A DNA stretch of 64,000 nucleotides from a virus, in the IMG/VR virus record IMGVR_UViG_3300043570_001783, positions 1 through 64,000 of that record; one strand, written 5' to 3'. Below, piece after piece: positions 52,521 to 61,889 of this stretch (its first letter is position 1; each line of letters starts with the position of its first letter). The position numbers and the translations under genes were made by a program. A model generated the notes under the pieces. The model worked only from the letters and a program-made list of their open reading frames with translations, had not been told where the DNA came from and did not search any database.

Positions 52521-55500
52521 TGGCGATTAAAAAATATACTTGTCCACCACAAAGTGCCGCAGGGTCAGGAACCTTTTCCGATGATTTGGTTGGATTCCAA
52601 TTAGTGCAAGGAGGTGGGTTAACGCAAGGTAATTTTGAATTTACAGAATCCGTTACTGAAAAAGTTAATAGAACCTTTACGACAGGGGTATTTTCTAACC
52701 CGATAAACCTACAAGGTTTGGGGATTGATACCGTTGAACAATCTAAAGCAATTTTTGAGAATAATTTTAAAGTTTATCCAAATTTTGATTTATCACAAAT
52801 TACCAATTTCAACCTCTATGGTTCGATGGTTAAGAGAATTTCGGCTTCGGTTGAAAATATTATTAATTATTATCCTGGTGCGATTGAATCTACAGTGTAT
52901 GCACCTGATTATACAACAGGTGCAACGGCATTAAATATTGTTTACGATAGTGTTCAAGATGTTACAACTTTCGAATTAAACATCGTTAAACTTAGAAATC
53001 CATTCGGTATTGATTTTACGGTTAATGCAACTAGAAATTTAGAATTAAGGGAAATACCTGTATCACAATTAAGAAATATGACGGTGGAATACGCCAAGTA
53101 TTCTTTATACATTAATGGTGAAGGTTATTCATTACTAAGAATAACACCAACACAATCATTGGTTAGTGGGATATTAACATTGGTTGTTGAAGGTAATCCA
53201 TTTAATGGGAATGGTGTTAGTTATGACTCATTAGTTGTTAGACCTAATGATTTTGAGGTTAATAAAGTATTTAATGAAAAGTTGGACCAAGTGGAAAATT
53301 TCTTATTAAATAGAAATGTCACACCAAAATATTCAGCAACTTTTAATATACCAATGTCATCTGAAGATGGGACGTATTATACAGGGTTTAAAACTGTAAC
53401 ATGGCCAATTAATTCTATTTGGAACATTGATATTATCACTGGGTCATTCACAAATTATTTAAGTCAACTTAACGAGATTAGTGTTAGTTTTGATGGATAT
53501 AAAACTGACTTAATCTCAAGATTTTTAACTACGGGTGCGTTTAATGAGTTTGATACTACAGGTCAAAAAGTTCAAAAAGTATTACAAGTATATGGTAGAA
53601 GTTTTGATGAAACTAAAAAATTCATTGATGCTTTGGCGTATGTGAACTCAGTAAATTATAATGTTGGGAATGATATACCGTCACAATTATTAAAGAATTT
53701 GGCCCAAACATTAGGTTGGAAAACAAATATATCCCCAATATCTAACGAAGAATTATTGAGTTCAGTATTTGGCGATAAAAACGCTCAAAAATCGGCATTT
53801 AGTGGCATTAATTCGGTATTAACACCCGATGAATTAAATTACCAATATTATAGAAATTTAGTCTTAAATTCTGCTTATTTGTTTAAGTCTAAAGGAACTA
53901 GAAAATCAATTGAGACTTTGATGTCGTTAATAGGTGCTCCTGAGGCATTAGTTGAATTTAATGAACACGTATATCTTGCCGACCAAAAAATTAATTTAAA
54001 ACAGTTCAATAGTAATTTTACGTCAATATCAGGAGGTACTTATGTACAGGATACACCTGTTTTGGACTCCACATATATATTCTCTATCATGGGGAATACA
54101 TACACAGGGTTTACAACACAAAACTCATTACAAGACGTTAATATAACTAGAGATGAATATCCGATGGATGATTTTGGTTACCCGTCAGCACCCGAAGACA
54201 CTGAAACTTATTTCTTTCAATCGGGAAGTGGGTGGTTTGAACAAACACCTGAACATAGGGCTCCTGAACAAGTTAATTTAACCACAAGTGTTTTTACAGG
54301 GGCAAATCCTAGTTTCCAAACTTCATTAAAACCATATGCTTATGGTCAAGATTATTTAGATAGATTCCGTAAGTTCCCATTTATGAAACTTGGGTATAAA
54401 TTAAAAATTAATGTTGATAATAATAAAAGTTGGACTGATAAAGAAGTTGGTTTAAGAAGTAACTTGGATGGTAAATATAATGCTAGATATTATACAACTA
54501 ATGATAAATTAGTTTTAAATGTTAAAAACGTTGATTTATTTTTAAATCCTGGACAAGGGATTGCATATGATATTTGGTATATGTCGAGACAATATAATTA
54601 TCCGATTCCGAATCAAGGAATGAATTATATTCCATCAACAACTATTACCTTAAATCTATCAGCGACATATGAACCTGGGTCAGTAAAAGCGACATTTAAC
54701 GTTACTTCAAATGTATCAAAAGATTTTGACATTAGAATAGATTTTAAAAATACTTTAGGTAAGGTTTCAGGACCTGATTTAGAAATATCAACGGGTGTAA
54801 CTATTAGTTCAGGGTCATTTACAGGTAGTACTGAAATAAAAGTACCTGACAATTTTGCTGATTTAACATTAACTAGTCTTTTTAGTAATATTGTTATTGG
54901 TCCTAATGCGATTACTTATGGTGTTGCGGTTAATCCTGAGTTCTTAACAGTACCGTCACCAACTGTATTACCAACACAATTTTATAATGTTATACCTAAA
55001 AATATCTATCCAAGTAAAGGTGGGGTTGATTGGACTGAAATAAATCCACAACCAAAAACACAAACATTTTTCGAATTTGCACAAACGTTTTGGTTGAATA
55101 TGATTAATGTTAGGGATAGACAGTTTAGTGGTAGTAAAGTAGGTGGATATCCAACTTTAGGTTCGATATTTTGGAAGTATTTAGAATCTCAAAATGCTAT
55201 TGGTGTTTCTAATGATAATTTTTCATACCAAAAAATGATTGAATACGTTAATGGTATGGGTAGTTATTGGGTGAGATTGGTAGAACAAATGATACCAGCA
55301 TCTACAATATGGAATACAGGTGTTAAGTATGAAAATTCAATTTTCCATAGACAAAAATTTGTTTGGAGAAGACAAAGAGGTTGTGAAATTGTTCCTGTAC
55401 CTTGTAAACCTTGTACATTAACAACAAGTATATTCCCTATTGATTGTCCTGTACAATCAACAGAATGTCCTGTTTATCCATGGGATACTAGTCCAAGAAT

Positions 55501-55879
55501 ACAACAATATAGTGGTGTTTTAAGTTACTTATTAAACCAATATTTAAGTGAAAATGGTTTTACGTTAAATGACTGTGTTATAAATTCATTGAATTCAAGT
55601 TGGTTTGTTGATATCAGAATAAATGATATTATGATTATACAAATACCGTTCTTTACAGGGGTTGGTTTAACAATACCAAATCTAAGTTACCCAACAACCA
55701 ACACTGGGTGGGACATTGCTTTGGAAACCGCTTTTGATGAATTGAAAGTGTATGGATATGATTATAATTTCACAGGTAACGACACTGTGATAATATTTAA
55801 TAATATATGTTCAGAAAATGATAATGGGGTTAATTTAAAAATTAATGTCGGAATAAATTTTAATATTTTATGTAATTAA
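52520..55879 (+). CDS. Large baseplate protein with tail protein I-like segment
   Basis: 1119 residues. Middle region ~450-485 reads YLFKSKGTRKSIETLMSLIG and AP-EALVEFNEHVY, a pattern shared with tail protein I / wedge proteins that position fibres at the baseplate. The N-terminus (KKYTCPPQSAAGSGTFSDDL) is unassigned. Near residue 955 lies a Cys-rich segment (CEIVPVPCKPC, then FPIDC and TECPVYPW). The last ~125 residues (after LSYLLNQYLSENGFTLNDC) form a domain that recurs in the next protein. Start and stop share bases with neighbours, so this belongs to the coupled baseplate/fibre operon. Confidence 0.7.
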   Translation: MAIKKYTCPPQSAAGSGTFSDDLVGFQLVQGGGLTQGNFEFTESVTEKVNRTFTTGVFSNPINLQGLGIDTVEQSKAIFENNFKVYPNFDLSQITNFNLYGSMVKRISASVENIINYYPGAIESTVYAPDYTTGATALNIVYDSVQDVTTFELNIVKLRNPFGIDFTVNATRNLELREIPVSQLRNMTVEYAKYSLYINGEGYSLLRITPTQSLVSGILTLVVEGNPFNGNGVSYDSLVVRPNDFEVNKVFNEKLDQVENFLLNRNVTPKYSATFNIPMSSEDGTYYTGFKTVTWPINSIWNIDIITGSFTNYLSQLNEISVSFDGYKTDLISRFLTTGAFNEFDTTGQKVQKVLQVYGRSFDETKKFIDALAYVNSVNYNVGNDIPSQLLKNLAQTLGWKTNISPISNEELLSSVFGDKNAQKSAFSGINSVLTPDELNYQYYRNLVLNSAYLFKSKGTRKSIETLMSLIGAPEALVEFNEHVYLADQKINLKQFNSNFTSISGGTYVQDTPVLDSTYIFSIMGNTYTGFTTQNSLQDVNITRDEYPMDDFGYPSAPEDTETYFFQSGSGWFEQTPEHRAPEQVNLTTSVFTGANPSFQTSLKPYAYGQDYLDRFRKFPFMKLGYKLKINVDNNKSWTDKEVGLRSNLDGKYNARYYTTNDKLVLNVKNVDLFLNPGQGIAYDIWYMSRQYNYPIPNQGMNYIPSTTITLNLSATYEPGSVKATFNVTSNVSKDFDIRIDFKNTLGKVSGPDLEISTGVTISSGSFTGSTEIKVPDNFADLTLTSLFSNIVIGPNAITYGVAVNPEFLTVPSPTVLPTQFYNVIPKNIYPSKGGVDWTEINPQPKTQTFFEFAQTFWLNMINVRDRQFSGSKVGGYPTLGSIFWKYLESQNAIGVSNDNFSYQKMIEYVNGMGSYWVRLVEQMIPASTIWNTGVKYENSIFHRQKFVWRRQRGCEIVPVPCKPCTLTTSIFPIDCPVQSTECPVYPWDTSPRIQQYSGVLSYLLNQYLSENGFTLNDCVINSLNSSWFVDIRINDIMIIQIPFFTGVGLTIPNLSYPTTNTGWDIALETAFDELKVYGYDYNFTGNDTVIIFNNICSENDNGVNLKINVGINFNILCN

Positions 55880-58770
55880 TGGCTTGTCCTCTTTCATATA
55901 GTTTAAGTATTACAGGTGATTGTTCGAATACTAATAGCGGGGCGTTTACTATCGAAATTACGGGGACTGCTCCTGATTATACTATACAATGGTTAACACC
56001 TTCTTCTTATGGTACGATAGCGTTAGGTGTAGGTGTTACTGAATATACGGTAACTGACTTATCGGCATCCACATATTCATTTACAATTATTGATAGTTGT
56101 AACCCAATAAATACAGTAATACCTGTTAACGTTTATATATCAAGTGGTACTTGTGTTTCAGTGGATGGGTTTACTAATACTTTATGTGGTAATGATAACG
56201 GTAGTGTTACTGCAACAACTACGAATATGTTTGGGAATGCGATATTTTACTTATACGACTACGATAATGGTTTTATAACTTCGGCATTAACTACGTATGA
56301 GACTTTCGAGTTCACTAATTTATCTGCTAGTACTTATTATGTTGTTGCTGATGATGGTGGTGGTTGTACGGGTAAAAGTGAAACGATTATTATACAAGAC
56401 TCAAATACAGTTGACTATGGATTTTATGTGGTTAATGATGCGGGTTGTGCGGTTAATTCAGGTAAAATTTTTATCACGGGTTTAACGGGTAACCCACCTT
56501 ACACTTATTTATGGTCAAATGGAACTACAGGTTCAACATTAACAGGTTTAACAACAGGTGGATACAATGTTACGGTAACGGATAATACAGGTTGTTCTGT
56601 TAGTAAGACGACTTTGGTTAGTCAAGTGCCCCCACTTGGAATTGCAACAATATTAACTACTGACCCATCTTGTTATAGTTCTGATGGTGAAATTACAGTT
56701 GTGGTAACGGGTGGTACCGCACCTTATAACTTTTCAGCATCATCAATTGGTAATTATTTTACTTTTGACGCTGAATATACATTTACAAATGTCTCAAGTG
56801 GTAATTATAATATTTTAATTACGGATTCAGGTCTATGTACCGCGTCGGGAATTGCTACTTTATTAACTCCAGGTGGATTCTCGGTGGTGTCTTTTTCGTA
56901 TTCACCTTCTGTTTGTGGGTCTTCGGGTTTTGTGACAATGAATTTAAATGGTGGTTCACCTCCATATGTTTATACACTAACTAAAGTTGGAGGTACAACA
57001 ACAACCCAAACACTTCCAAGTACCACATGGACGTTTAATAATTTGACCTATGGTGATTATACCATATCCATTACTGATAATGGGCCTTGTGACTATACCA
57101 ATTCATTTACTATTGAAAATGATAATACGTTTAATTTATCTTCAAACGTTACAGGAACAACATGTGGTAATGATAACGGTGTTTTTGAGGTTATAATATC
57201 GGGAGGTTCACCTAATTATACCTATACTTTAGATGGGGATGAAATAGTAATTACTTCATTAACTTCCCATACCTTCACCAATTTATCTTCTGGAATTCAT
57301 AGTGTTGACGTAACGGATAACAATGGTTGTACTCAAACAATTGTTGATAGTGTAAACATATCTAGTGGGGTTGATTTTATATTAACGTCAACTGATTCAA
57401 CGGTTGGTAATAATGGGACCATTACCGCACTAATAACGAGTGGAATACCACCATTCGTGTTAACGTGGAGTTCAAACGTAAATGGTCAAACAGGTATGAC
57501 TGTTAATAATTTATCTGCGGGAACTTACACATTAAAGGTTGTTGATAGTAATGATTGTGAGAAAATTAGAACGGTAACTATTGATGGTAATGTATTTGTA
57601 TCGTCATATCAAGTTTATAATGTGTGTGACTCTGATTTATCTAATTATGGTGAGTTATTAACTAAAGGACCTAAACAAATGTTATTGGAAGGGTTTTATG
57701 AGTTGACTCTAAATGAATTTAATTGTGTTTTAAATCAATCTATATTTGAAGCTTCAGTAACCGTTAGTGGTGTGACGACAACCCAAGAATTTTATACAGG
57801 AACTACATTAAATGAATATCCAACGGTGAATGAGTGGGATGATGTTATTGAGTCTATGTTACTTAGTTATGATGGGATAGCTTCGGTTACCTTCGATGTT
57901 GAAGAAAATAAAATGACTATAACAACCGATTGTAATAGTATAGTATCGTTAAATGACGCTGATGTTGTGATTAATATGGTTATATATTATGATATATCAT
58001 GTGAATTGTGTACAGGATGTTATACTCCTGAATTTATACCGATAAATTGTGAAATAACTAATGAATATTGTGAAACTACTGATACTAAAGTTATTTCTCC
58101 GATAACTTGGAATTATTTTGGGGCGGATTACCTAAGTGATTCGGATTTCATCCCTAGTAGATGTACTGAATTACCTTTTTATAATCCTAACGATTGTCAA
58201 GGTGTAATTCCTGGTGTTGAACAACAATTCCAACAAATTAGAATGGCTTACCTTAAATATCAAAATGAGTATAATGGATACCTTACTTACGGTCTTATAA
58301 CTGCCGCGGAAAATTTAACGGTTGTATTACCACCATCGGCCGAAGAATTTGATTTTTATGATTATGGACAAAATAATATTGGTTGGTATAAATTTAACGT
58401 ATTACAAGGATGTAGTTGTAAAAAAATATTTGCTGATGAAGGTCTTATCGGGCCTCAATATGATTTTGATATAGTATATTTGACTGAGGTACAATCATAT
58501 GGTGATTTACCGTTAACTAGCAACTTTGGTACGTTTTGTTTTGTTATAGATGATAATCTTTTTTATCAGTGGGACCCAAATACTAATACTTGGACACCTT
58601 ATGGTACTGTGATAATTGGTTATCCTGATATTGAGGATTGTGATTTTGCACAAAGAAGTCAATCTCAAGCTTATTTTAAAGCATTAAATGAATTGTTACT
58701 TGCTTGGAAACCATTTACTTGGGCGACATTTCACGCACCATTATATCAAATATTTAAATATAAATTTTAA
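55879..58770 (+). CDS. Tail-associated protein with seven SprB-like repeats
   Basis: 963 residues. Residues ~5-570 contain seven beta-sandwich repeats of ~70-85 residues, each with a G-(G/S)-x-P-x-Y-x-(Y/W) start and a (L/T)-(S/T)-(A/S)-G-x-Y-x-(V/I)-x-(I/V)-x-D end, e.g. GNPPYTYLWSNGTTGST and GGYNVTVTDNTGC. These resemble SprB repeats (Pfam family SprB), found in surface adhesins of gliding Bacteroidota. Residues ~588-711 form a domain shared with the preceding protein's C-terminus, followed by a Cys-rich segment (CELCTGCYTPEF, FIPINC). The end has NIGWYKFNVLQGCSCKK. Likely a receptor-contacting fibre or baseplate extension. Confidence 0.8.
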   Translation: MACPLSYSLSITGDCSNTNSGAFTIEITGTAPDYTIQWLTPSSYGTIALGVGVTEYTVTDLSASTYSFTIIDSCNPINTVIPVNVYISSGTCVSVDGFTNTLCGNDNGSVTATTTNMFGNAIFYLYDYDNGFITSALTTYETFEFTNLSASTYYVVADDGGGCTGKSETIIIQDSNTVDYGFYVVNDAGCAVNSGKIFITGLTGNPPYTYLWSNGTTGSTLTGLTTGGYNVTVTDNTGCSVSKTTLVSQVPPLGIATILTTDPSCYSSDGEITVVVTGGTAPYNFSASSIGNYFTFDAEYTFTNVSSGNYNILITDSGLCTASGIATLLTPGGFSVVSFSYSPSVCGSSGFVTMNLNGGSPPYVYTLTKVGGTTTTQTLPSTTWTFNNLTYGDYTISITDNGPCDYTNSFTIENDNTFNLSSNVTGTTCGNDNGVFEVIISGGSPNYTYTLDGDEIVITSLTSHTFTNLSSGIHSVDVTDNNGCTQTIVDSVNISSGVDFILTSTDSTVGNNGTITALITSGIPPFVLTWSSNVNGQTGMTVNNLSAGTYTLKVVDSNDCEKIRTVTIDGNVFVSSYQVYNVCDSDLSNYGELLTKGPKQMLLEGFYELTLNEFNCVLNQSIFEASVTVSGVTTTQEFYTGTTLNEYPTVNEWDDVIESMLLSYDGIASVTFDVEENKMTITTDCNSIVSLNDADVVINMVIYYDISCELCTGCYTPEFIPINCEITNEYCETTDTKVISPITWNYFGADYLSDSDFIPSRCTELPFYNPNDCQGVIPGVEQQFQQIRMAYLKYQNEYNGYLTYGLITAAENLTVVLPPSAEEFDFYDYGQNNIGWYKFNVLQGCSCKKIFADEGLIGPQYDFDIVYLTEVQSYGDLPLTSNFGTFCFVIDDNLFYQWDPNTNTWTPYGTVIIGYPDIEDCDFAQRSQSQAYFKALNELLLAWKPFTWATFHAPLYQIFKYKF

Positions 58771-58781
58771 TTTTATTATGT

Positions 58782-59321
58782 ATGGCATTTTTTTACGATA
58801 ATTGTGATTATATTAACTTAGGGATATTCGGAACAGGAACAACTGAATCGGATTGCTCAACTTGGGAAAACATGTATACTACCGCAACCGAAACTAAAAA
58901 TGCGTTTTTTAAGTCGTTTAGTAATTATATTGATGTGACATCTGTTTGTATTTCTGGAGAACCATGTGAGCCTGAGTTCGAACAGAAAATTTATATTGAT
59001 TTTTGGGAAGTGTGTTATTTGGATTATCATAAAAAATATTTGGTTTTTTGGAATATGATGATTTGTACCCCCCAAACAGGTGTTCAAAATGAAACCTTAA
59101 TTATTCCAAATATAAGTGGGGGTCAGGACACTCTTAGTTTTACCGTTGATTATGGTGACGGTACTTTTGACATAACAATTGCTGAAGAATACCAGGTCTT
59201 GGAGGCGGAAGTAATGTGTTGTGTTAAAAATGTTATGGTGTTACTTATGGATGAACAGTTTGAACAATCAACAATACCTAATTTTAACCAAATTACTACA
59301 ACTACAACAACTATCGCATAA
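58782..59321 (+). CDS. Cys-rich virion protein ending in a poly-Thr tail
   Basis: 179 residues, no family recognised. Nine Cys residues, e.g. FYDNC, SDCSTW, CISGEPCEPEF and EVMCCV. The last ten residues are a Thr run ending IA (QITTTTTTIA), so the tract may be an exposed tail. Begins 11 bases after the preceding stop. Same operon as the SprB-repeat proteins, so probably a small fibre-associated piece. Confidence 0.65.
   Translation: MAFFYDNCDYINLGIFGTGTTESDCSTWENMYTTATETKNAFFKSFSNYIDVTSVCISGEPCEPEFEQKIYIDFWEVCYLDYHKKYLVFWNMMICTPQTGVQNETLIIPNISGGQDTLSFTVDYGDGTFDITIAEEYQVLEAEVMCCVKNVMVLLMDEQFEQSTIPNFNQITTTTTTIA
59295..59312 (+). repeat. ACA/ACT repeat encoding a C-terminal Thr run
   Basis: Six consecutive Thr codons (ACT ACA ACT ACA ACA ACT) just before the stop of the 179-residue protein. 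Confidence 0.7.
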
Positions 59322-59381
59322 AAGATTAATATATTATCATTTATTAAATTGACTTCTTTAATATTTTTAATTTAAAAGAAG

Positions 59382-60371
59382 ATGGATTTTAATAATTTAG
59401 TATTTGTTTCAGCACAACCTGATGTCCCATATTTTCATTGGCAAATTAAGGTTTATGTACATAATTTCATCGAGAAAGGTATTAACCCCAATAATATTCA
59501 TGTTGTGCTAGCAATGGTTCAGGGTAAAAAAGAACCTAGTGAAGAATCTTTAGAATTAAAAAAATTAGGAATTAATGTTCATCATTATTTAGATGATAGA
59601 GAACGAAAACATTATATACCAAATATTAAACCATTTTTAATCTATAAATGGTTGGTGGAGAATCCACAATATGGTAAGTCATTTTTTTTACATGACGCTG
59701 ATATCATCTTTAGAGAATTACCTGATTTTAAAGCGTTATTAGATGATGACATAACATATGTATCGGATACTGTGGGTTATATTGGTTATAACTATATTAT
59801 GGATTGTTGTGAAAGATATGAGCAACAACACCCCAATTCAAATAAAGGTCAATTGATTCAAGAAATGGTTGATGTTATTGGTGTTGATGTTGAATGTGTT
59901 AAATGTAATCAAGAGAATTCGGGTGGTGGTCAATATATTATTAAAGACACTGACGCTAAGATGTGGGAAAAGATATATAATGATTGTGTTCCATTATATG
60001 ACCAAATGATGAGTTATCAAAAACGATACCCAATCAGTCCTGGTGAAATACAATTTTGGACTGCGGAAATGTGGTCGGTCTTATGGAATCTATGGTATTT
60101 TGGTAAAGAAACTAAAATAACAAAAGAATTAGATTTTTCATGGGCGACAGATGATATTGTAATATATGAAAAGAAACCAATTCTTCATATGGCGGGAGTG
60201 ACTCAAGATTTAAAAGATAGGAAATTTTATAAAGGGGAATATATTAATGAGGACCCCTTAAAAAAGATTGAAAGTGACCCTAATTATTTTGATTTTATTG
60301 AAAAGAATAGTTCAACCATAAAATATATTGAAGTTATGAAGTCGTTAATTCAACAAAAACGGAATAACTGA
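59382..60371 (+). CDS. Glycosyltransferase-like protein (GT-A fold candidate)
   Basis: 329 residues. N-terminus FVSAQPDVPYFHWQIKVYVH followed by a strand-loop-strand region, then the DxD-type metal motif FFLHDADIIF with Asp105 and Asp107, which in GT-A enzymes binds Mn and the sugar nucleotide. Later a conserved-looking acceptor region: EIQFWTAEMWSVLWNLWYF and KKPILHMAGVTQDLKD. The arrangement resembles GT-A enzymes that attach sugars to hydroxy residues in proteins. The gene lies in the fibre cluster beside proteins with poly-Thr tracts. Upstream TATTTTTA (59362-59369) is a weak variant of the late element. Substrate unknown; it might also modify host cell surface or other phage proteins. 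Confidence 0.75.
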   Translation: MDFNNLVFVSAQPDVPYFHWQIKVYVHNFIEKGINPNNIHVVLAMVQGKKEPSEESLELKKLGINVHHYLDDRERKHYIPNIKPFLIYKWLVENPQYGKSFFLHDADIIFRELPDFKALLDDDITYVSDTVGYIGYNYIMDCCERYEQQHPNSNKGQLIQEMVDVIGVDVECVKCNQENSGGGQYIIKDTDAKMWEKIYNDCVPLYDQMMSYQKRYPISPGEIQFWTAEMWSVLWNLWYFGKETKITKELDFSWATDDIVIYEKKPILHMAGVTQDLKDRKFYKGEYINEDPLKKIESDPNYFDFIEKNSSTIKYIEVMKSLIQQKRNN

Positions 60372-60372
60372 T

Positions 60373-60380
60373 TATTTATA
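60373..60380 (+). promoter_or_regulatory. TATTTATA late-promoter candidate
   Basis: Context GATTATTTATATAAA, 16 bases before the ATG at 60397. Confidence 0.5.
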
Positions 60381-60396
60381 TAAAAACAGAATAATA

Positions 60397-61869
60397 ATGC
60401 CTGAAAATAATGAGTGTCAACCTATAGTAATATTCCCACTTGGGGTTGCGTGTCAAGTAACTAATCCTAGTGGACAGAATGCGTCTAATGGTACTGCAAC
60501 TTTAATTGTTACAGGTGGAACACCACCTTACAATATTACTTGGGAAAATGGTAATAGTTCATTTGCAATTAATAATTTATCGGCAGGTTCGTATCCTGCA
60601 ACGATTGTTGATTATTATGGTGATTTTACTGCAAATACTACTTGTGTATTAACAGGGCCTGTTGTCCCAACAACAACTACAACAACAACAACATCACCAA
60701 TTATTACGTATGATTTCTGTATGGTTATTCATTATTTTAAAGGTGATAGTGTGGTTGATTTATCTATTTATTTTAATCCTAATGGGATTGTGAATGGTAA
60801 ACAAAGTTGGATTTCAGATGATGTTTTATATACCATCGTTTGGGATAACGTTGATAATCGTTGGGAGTTGGTTGATACTGTAAATAATTTAACGGTTATT
60901 AATAACGACCCTACCTATCCACCATTAAGTGGGTGGTTAATGTTGGGTAATCAAGGTACTGTAACTGTAACTGAAGGTGAATGTGTTAATGTTGGTAATT
61001 TAAGATTAATGGTAACTAAAAATAACCCATCATGTACAAGTTGTGATGCTTCAATAACAATACAAGGTCTTGGAGGTGTACCACCATATCAATATTCGGT
61101 AAATGGGGGAACAACATGGGTGAGTAATCCATTATTCAATAACTTATGTCCTGATGTGACTTTTACACCTCAAATTAAGGATAGTGAAGGTACAATTGTA
61201 TCATCTCAATCAGGTAATGTAATATTCACTAGTGAACCTATGACGGTTTATACTATATCAATGAATATATTTTCTACGGTTCAGGTATCTAGTACATCTT
61301 ACGAATATACGTATGTTGTAAATATTACACCATCATTACCTAATGATGGAACAACAATTAAGTTTAATATGGATTTTTCTGGAATGTTTACTCAAACGCC
61401 TTATCTTAATTCGGCAACTAAATCGTATACCACAGAAATTATTAAAAATGGTTTAACAATACCAAGTGTTGATAATGATGTCGTAACAACGGTTGCTAAT
61501 ACGACACCAGGTTGTACTAATTATTTGAAGTATCAGACGAATTTTAATCGTAACTATACTGACTTAACTATTAATTCAACGGATGTTTATAGTATTAAGT
61601 TAATAACTGATTATCTGTTAACATGTAATAATCCACCACCACCACAAGCATTATTTGAAAGTCAAACACCTGAACCAACACCATTACCAAATGAGTATGA
61701 TAACGTTGATTTGGGTGATGGACCTCTTGGGCCATTAAAATATGGTGTGACGGCAACTGGTAGTGGTTGTTGTAGTGCTAATTTTGCTACCACTAATTCG
61801 TTTGTTACTAACGCTAGCATTACAGGTTGTAATTGTTGTAGTGTTCTTAATCAATCGTTGTATGAATAA
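60397..61869 (+). CDS. Fibre-like protein with SprB-like repeats and poly-Thr linker
   Basis: 490 residues. Residues ~17-85 form a SprB-like repeat (TGGTPPYNITWENGNSSF, LSAGSYPATIVDYYG), then residues 92-99 are eight Thr preceded by VVP, then a ~100-residue domain and a second SprB-like module near ~205-275 (GGVPPYQYSVNGGTTWVS). The remainder is beta-rich, with another Pro/Glu segment (PPPPQALFESQTPEPTPLP) and a Cys-rich end (GSGCCSANF, GCNCCSVLNQ). Probably a surface-exposed fibre piece. Confidence 0.75.
   Translation: MPENNECQPIVIFPLGVACQVTNPSGQNASNGTATLIVTGGTPPYNITWENGNSSFAINNLSAGSYPATIVDYYGDFTANTTCVLTGPVVPTTTTTTTTSPIITYDFCMVIHYFKGDSVVDLSIYFNPNGIVNGKQSWISDDVLYTIVWDNVDNRWELVDTVNNLTVINNDPTYPPLSGWLMLGNQGTVTVTEGECVNVGNLRLMVTKNNPSCTSCDASITIQGLGGVPPYQYSVNGGTTWVSNPLFNNLCPDVTFTPQIKDSEGTIVSSQSGNVIFTSEPMTVYTISMNIFSTVQVSSTSYEYTYVVNITPSLPNDGTTIKFNMDFSGMFTQTPYLNSATKSYTTEIIKNGLTIPSVDNDVVTTVANTTPGCTNYLKYQTNFNRNYTDLTINSTDVYSIKLITDYLLTCNNPPPPQALFESQTPEPTPLPNEYDNVDLGDGPLGPLKYGVTATGSGCCSANFATTNSFVTNASITGCNCCSVLNQSLYE
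60670..60693 (+). repeat. ACA/ACT repeat encoding eight Thr
   Basis: Eight Thr codons, seven ACA and one ACT, inside the 490-residue fibre-like protein. Confidence 0.8.
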
Positions 61870-61889
61870 TAAAATTAAAAAAATATTAT

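Noticed and set aside
59349-59377. TTGACT-based promoter before the glycosyltransferase gene
   Set aside because: TTGACT is present, but the base at the 17-base spacing gives TTAAAA, a poor -10; the TATTTTTA variant nearby is also imperfect, so no promoter is claimed.
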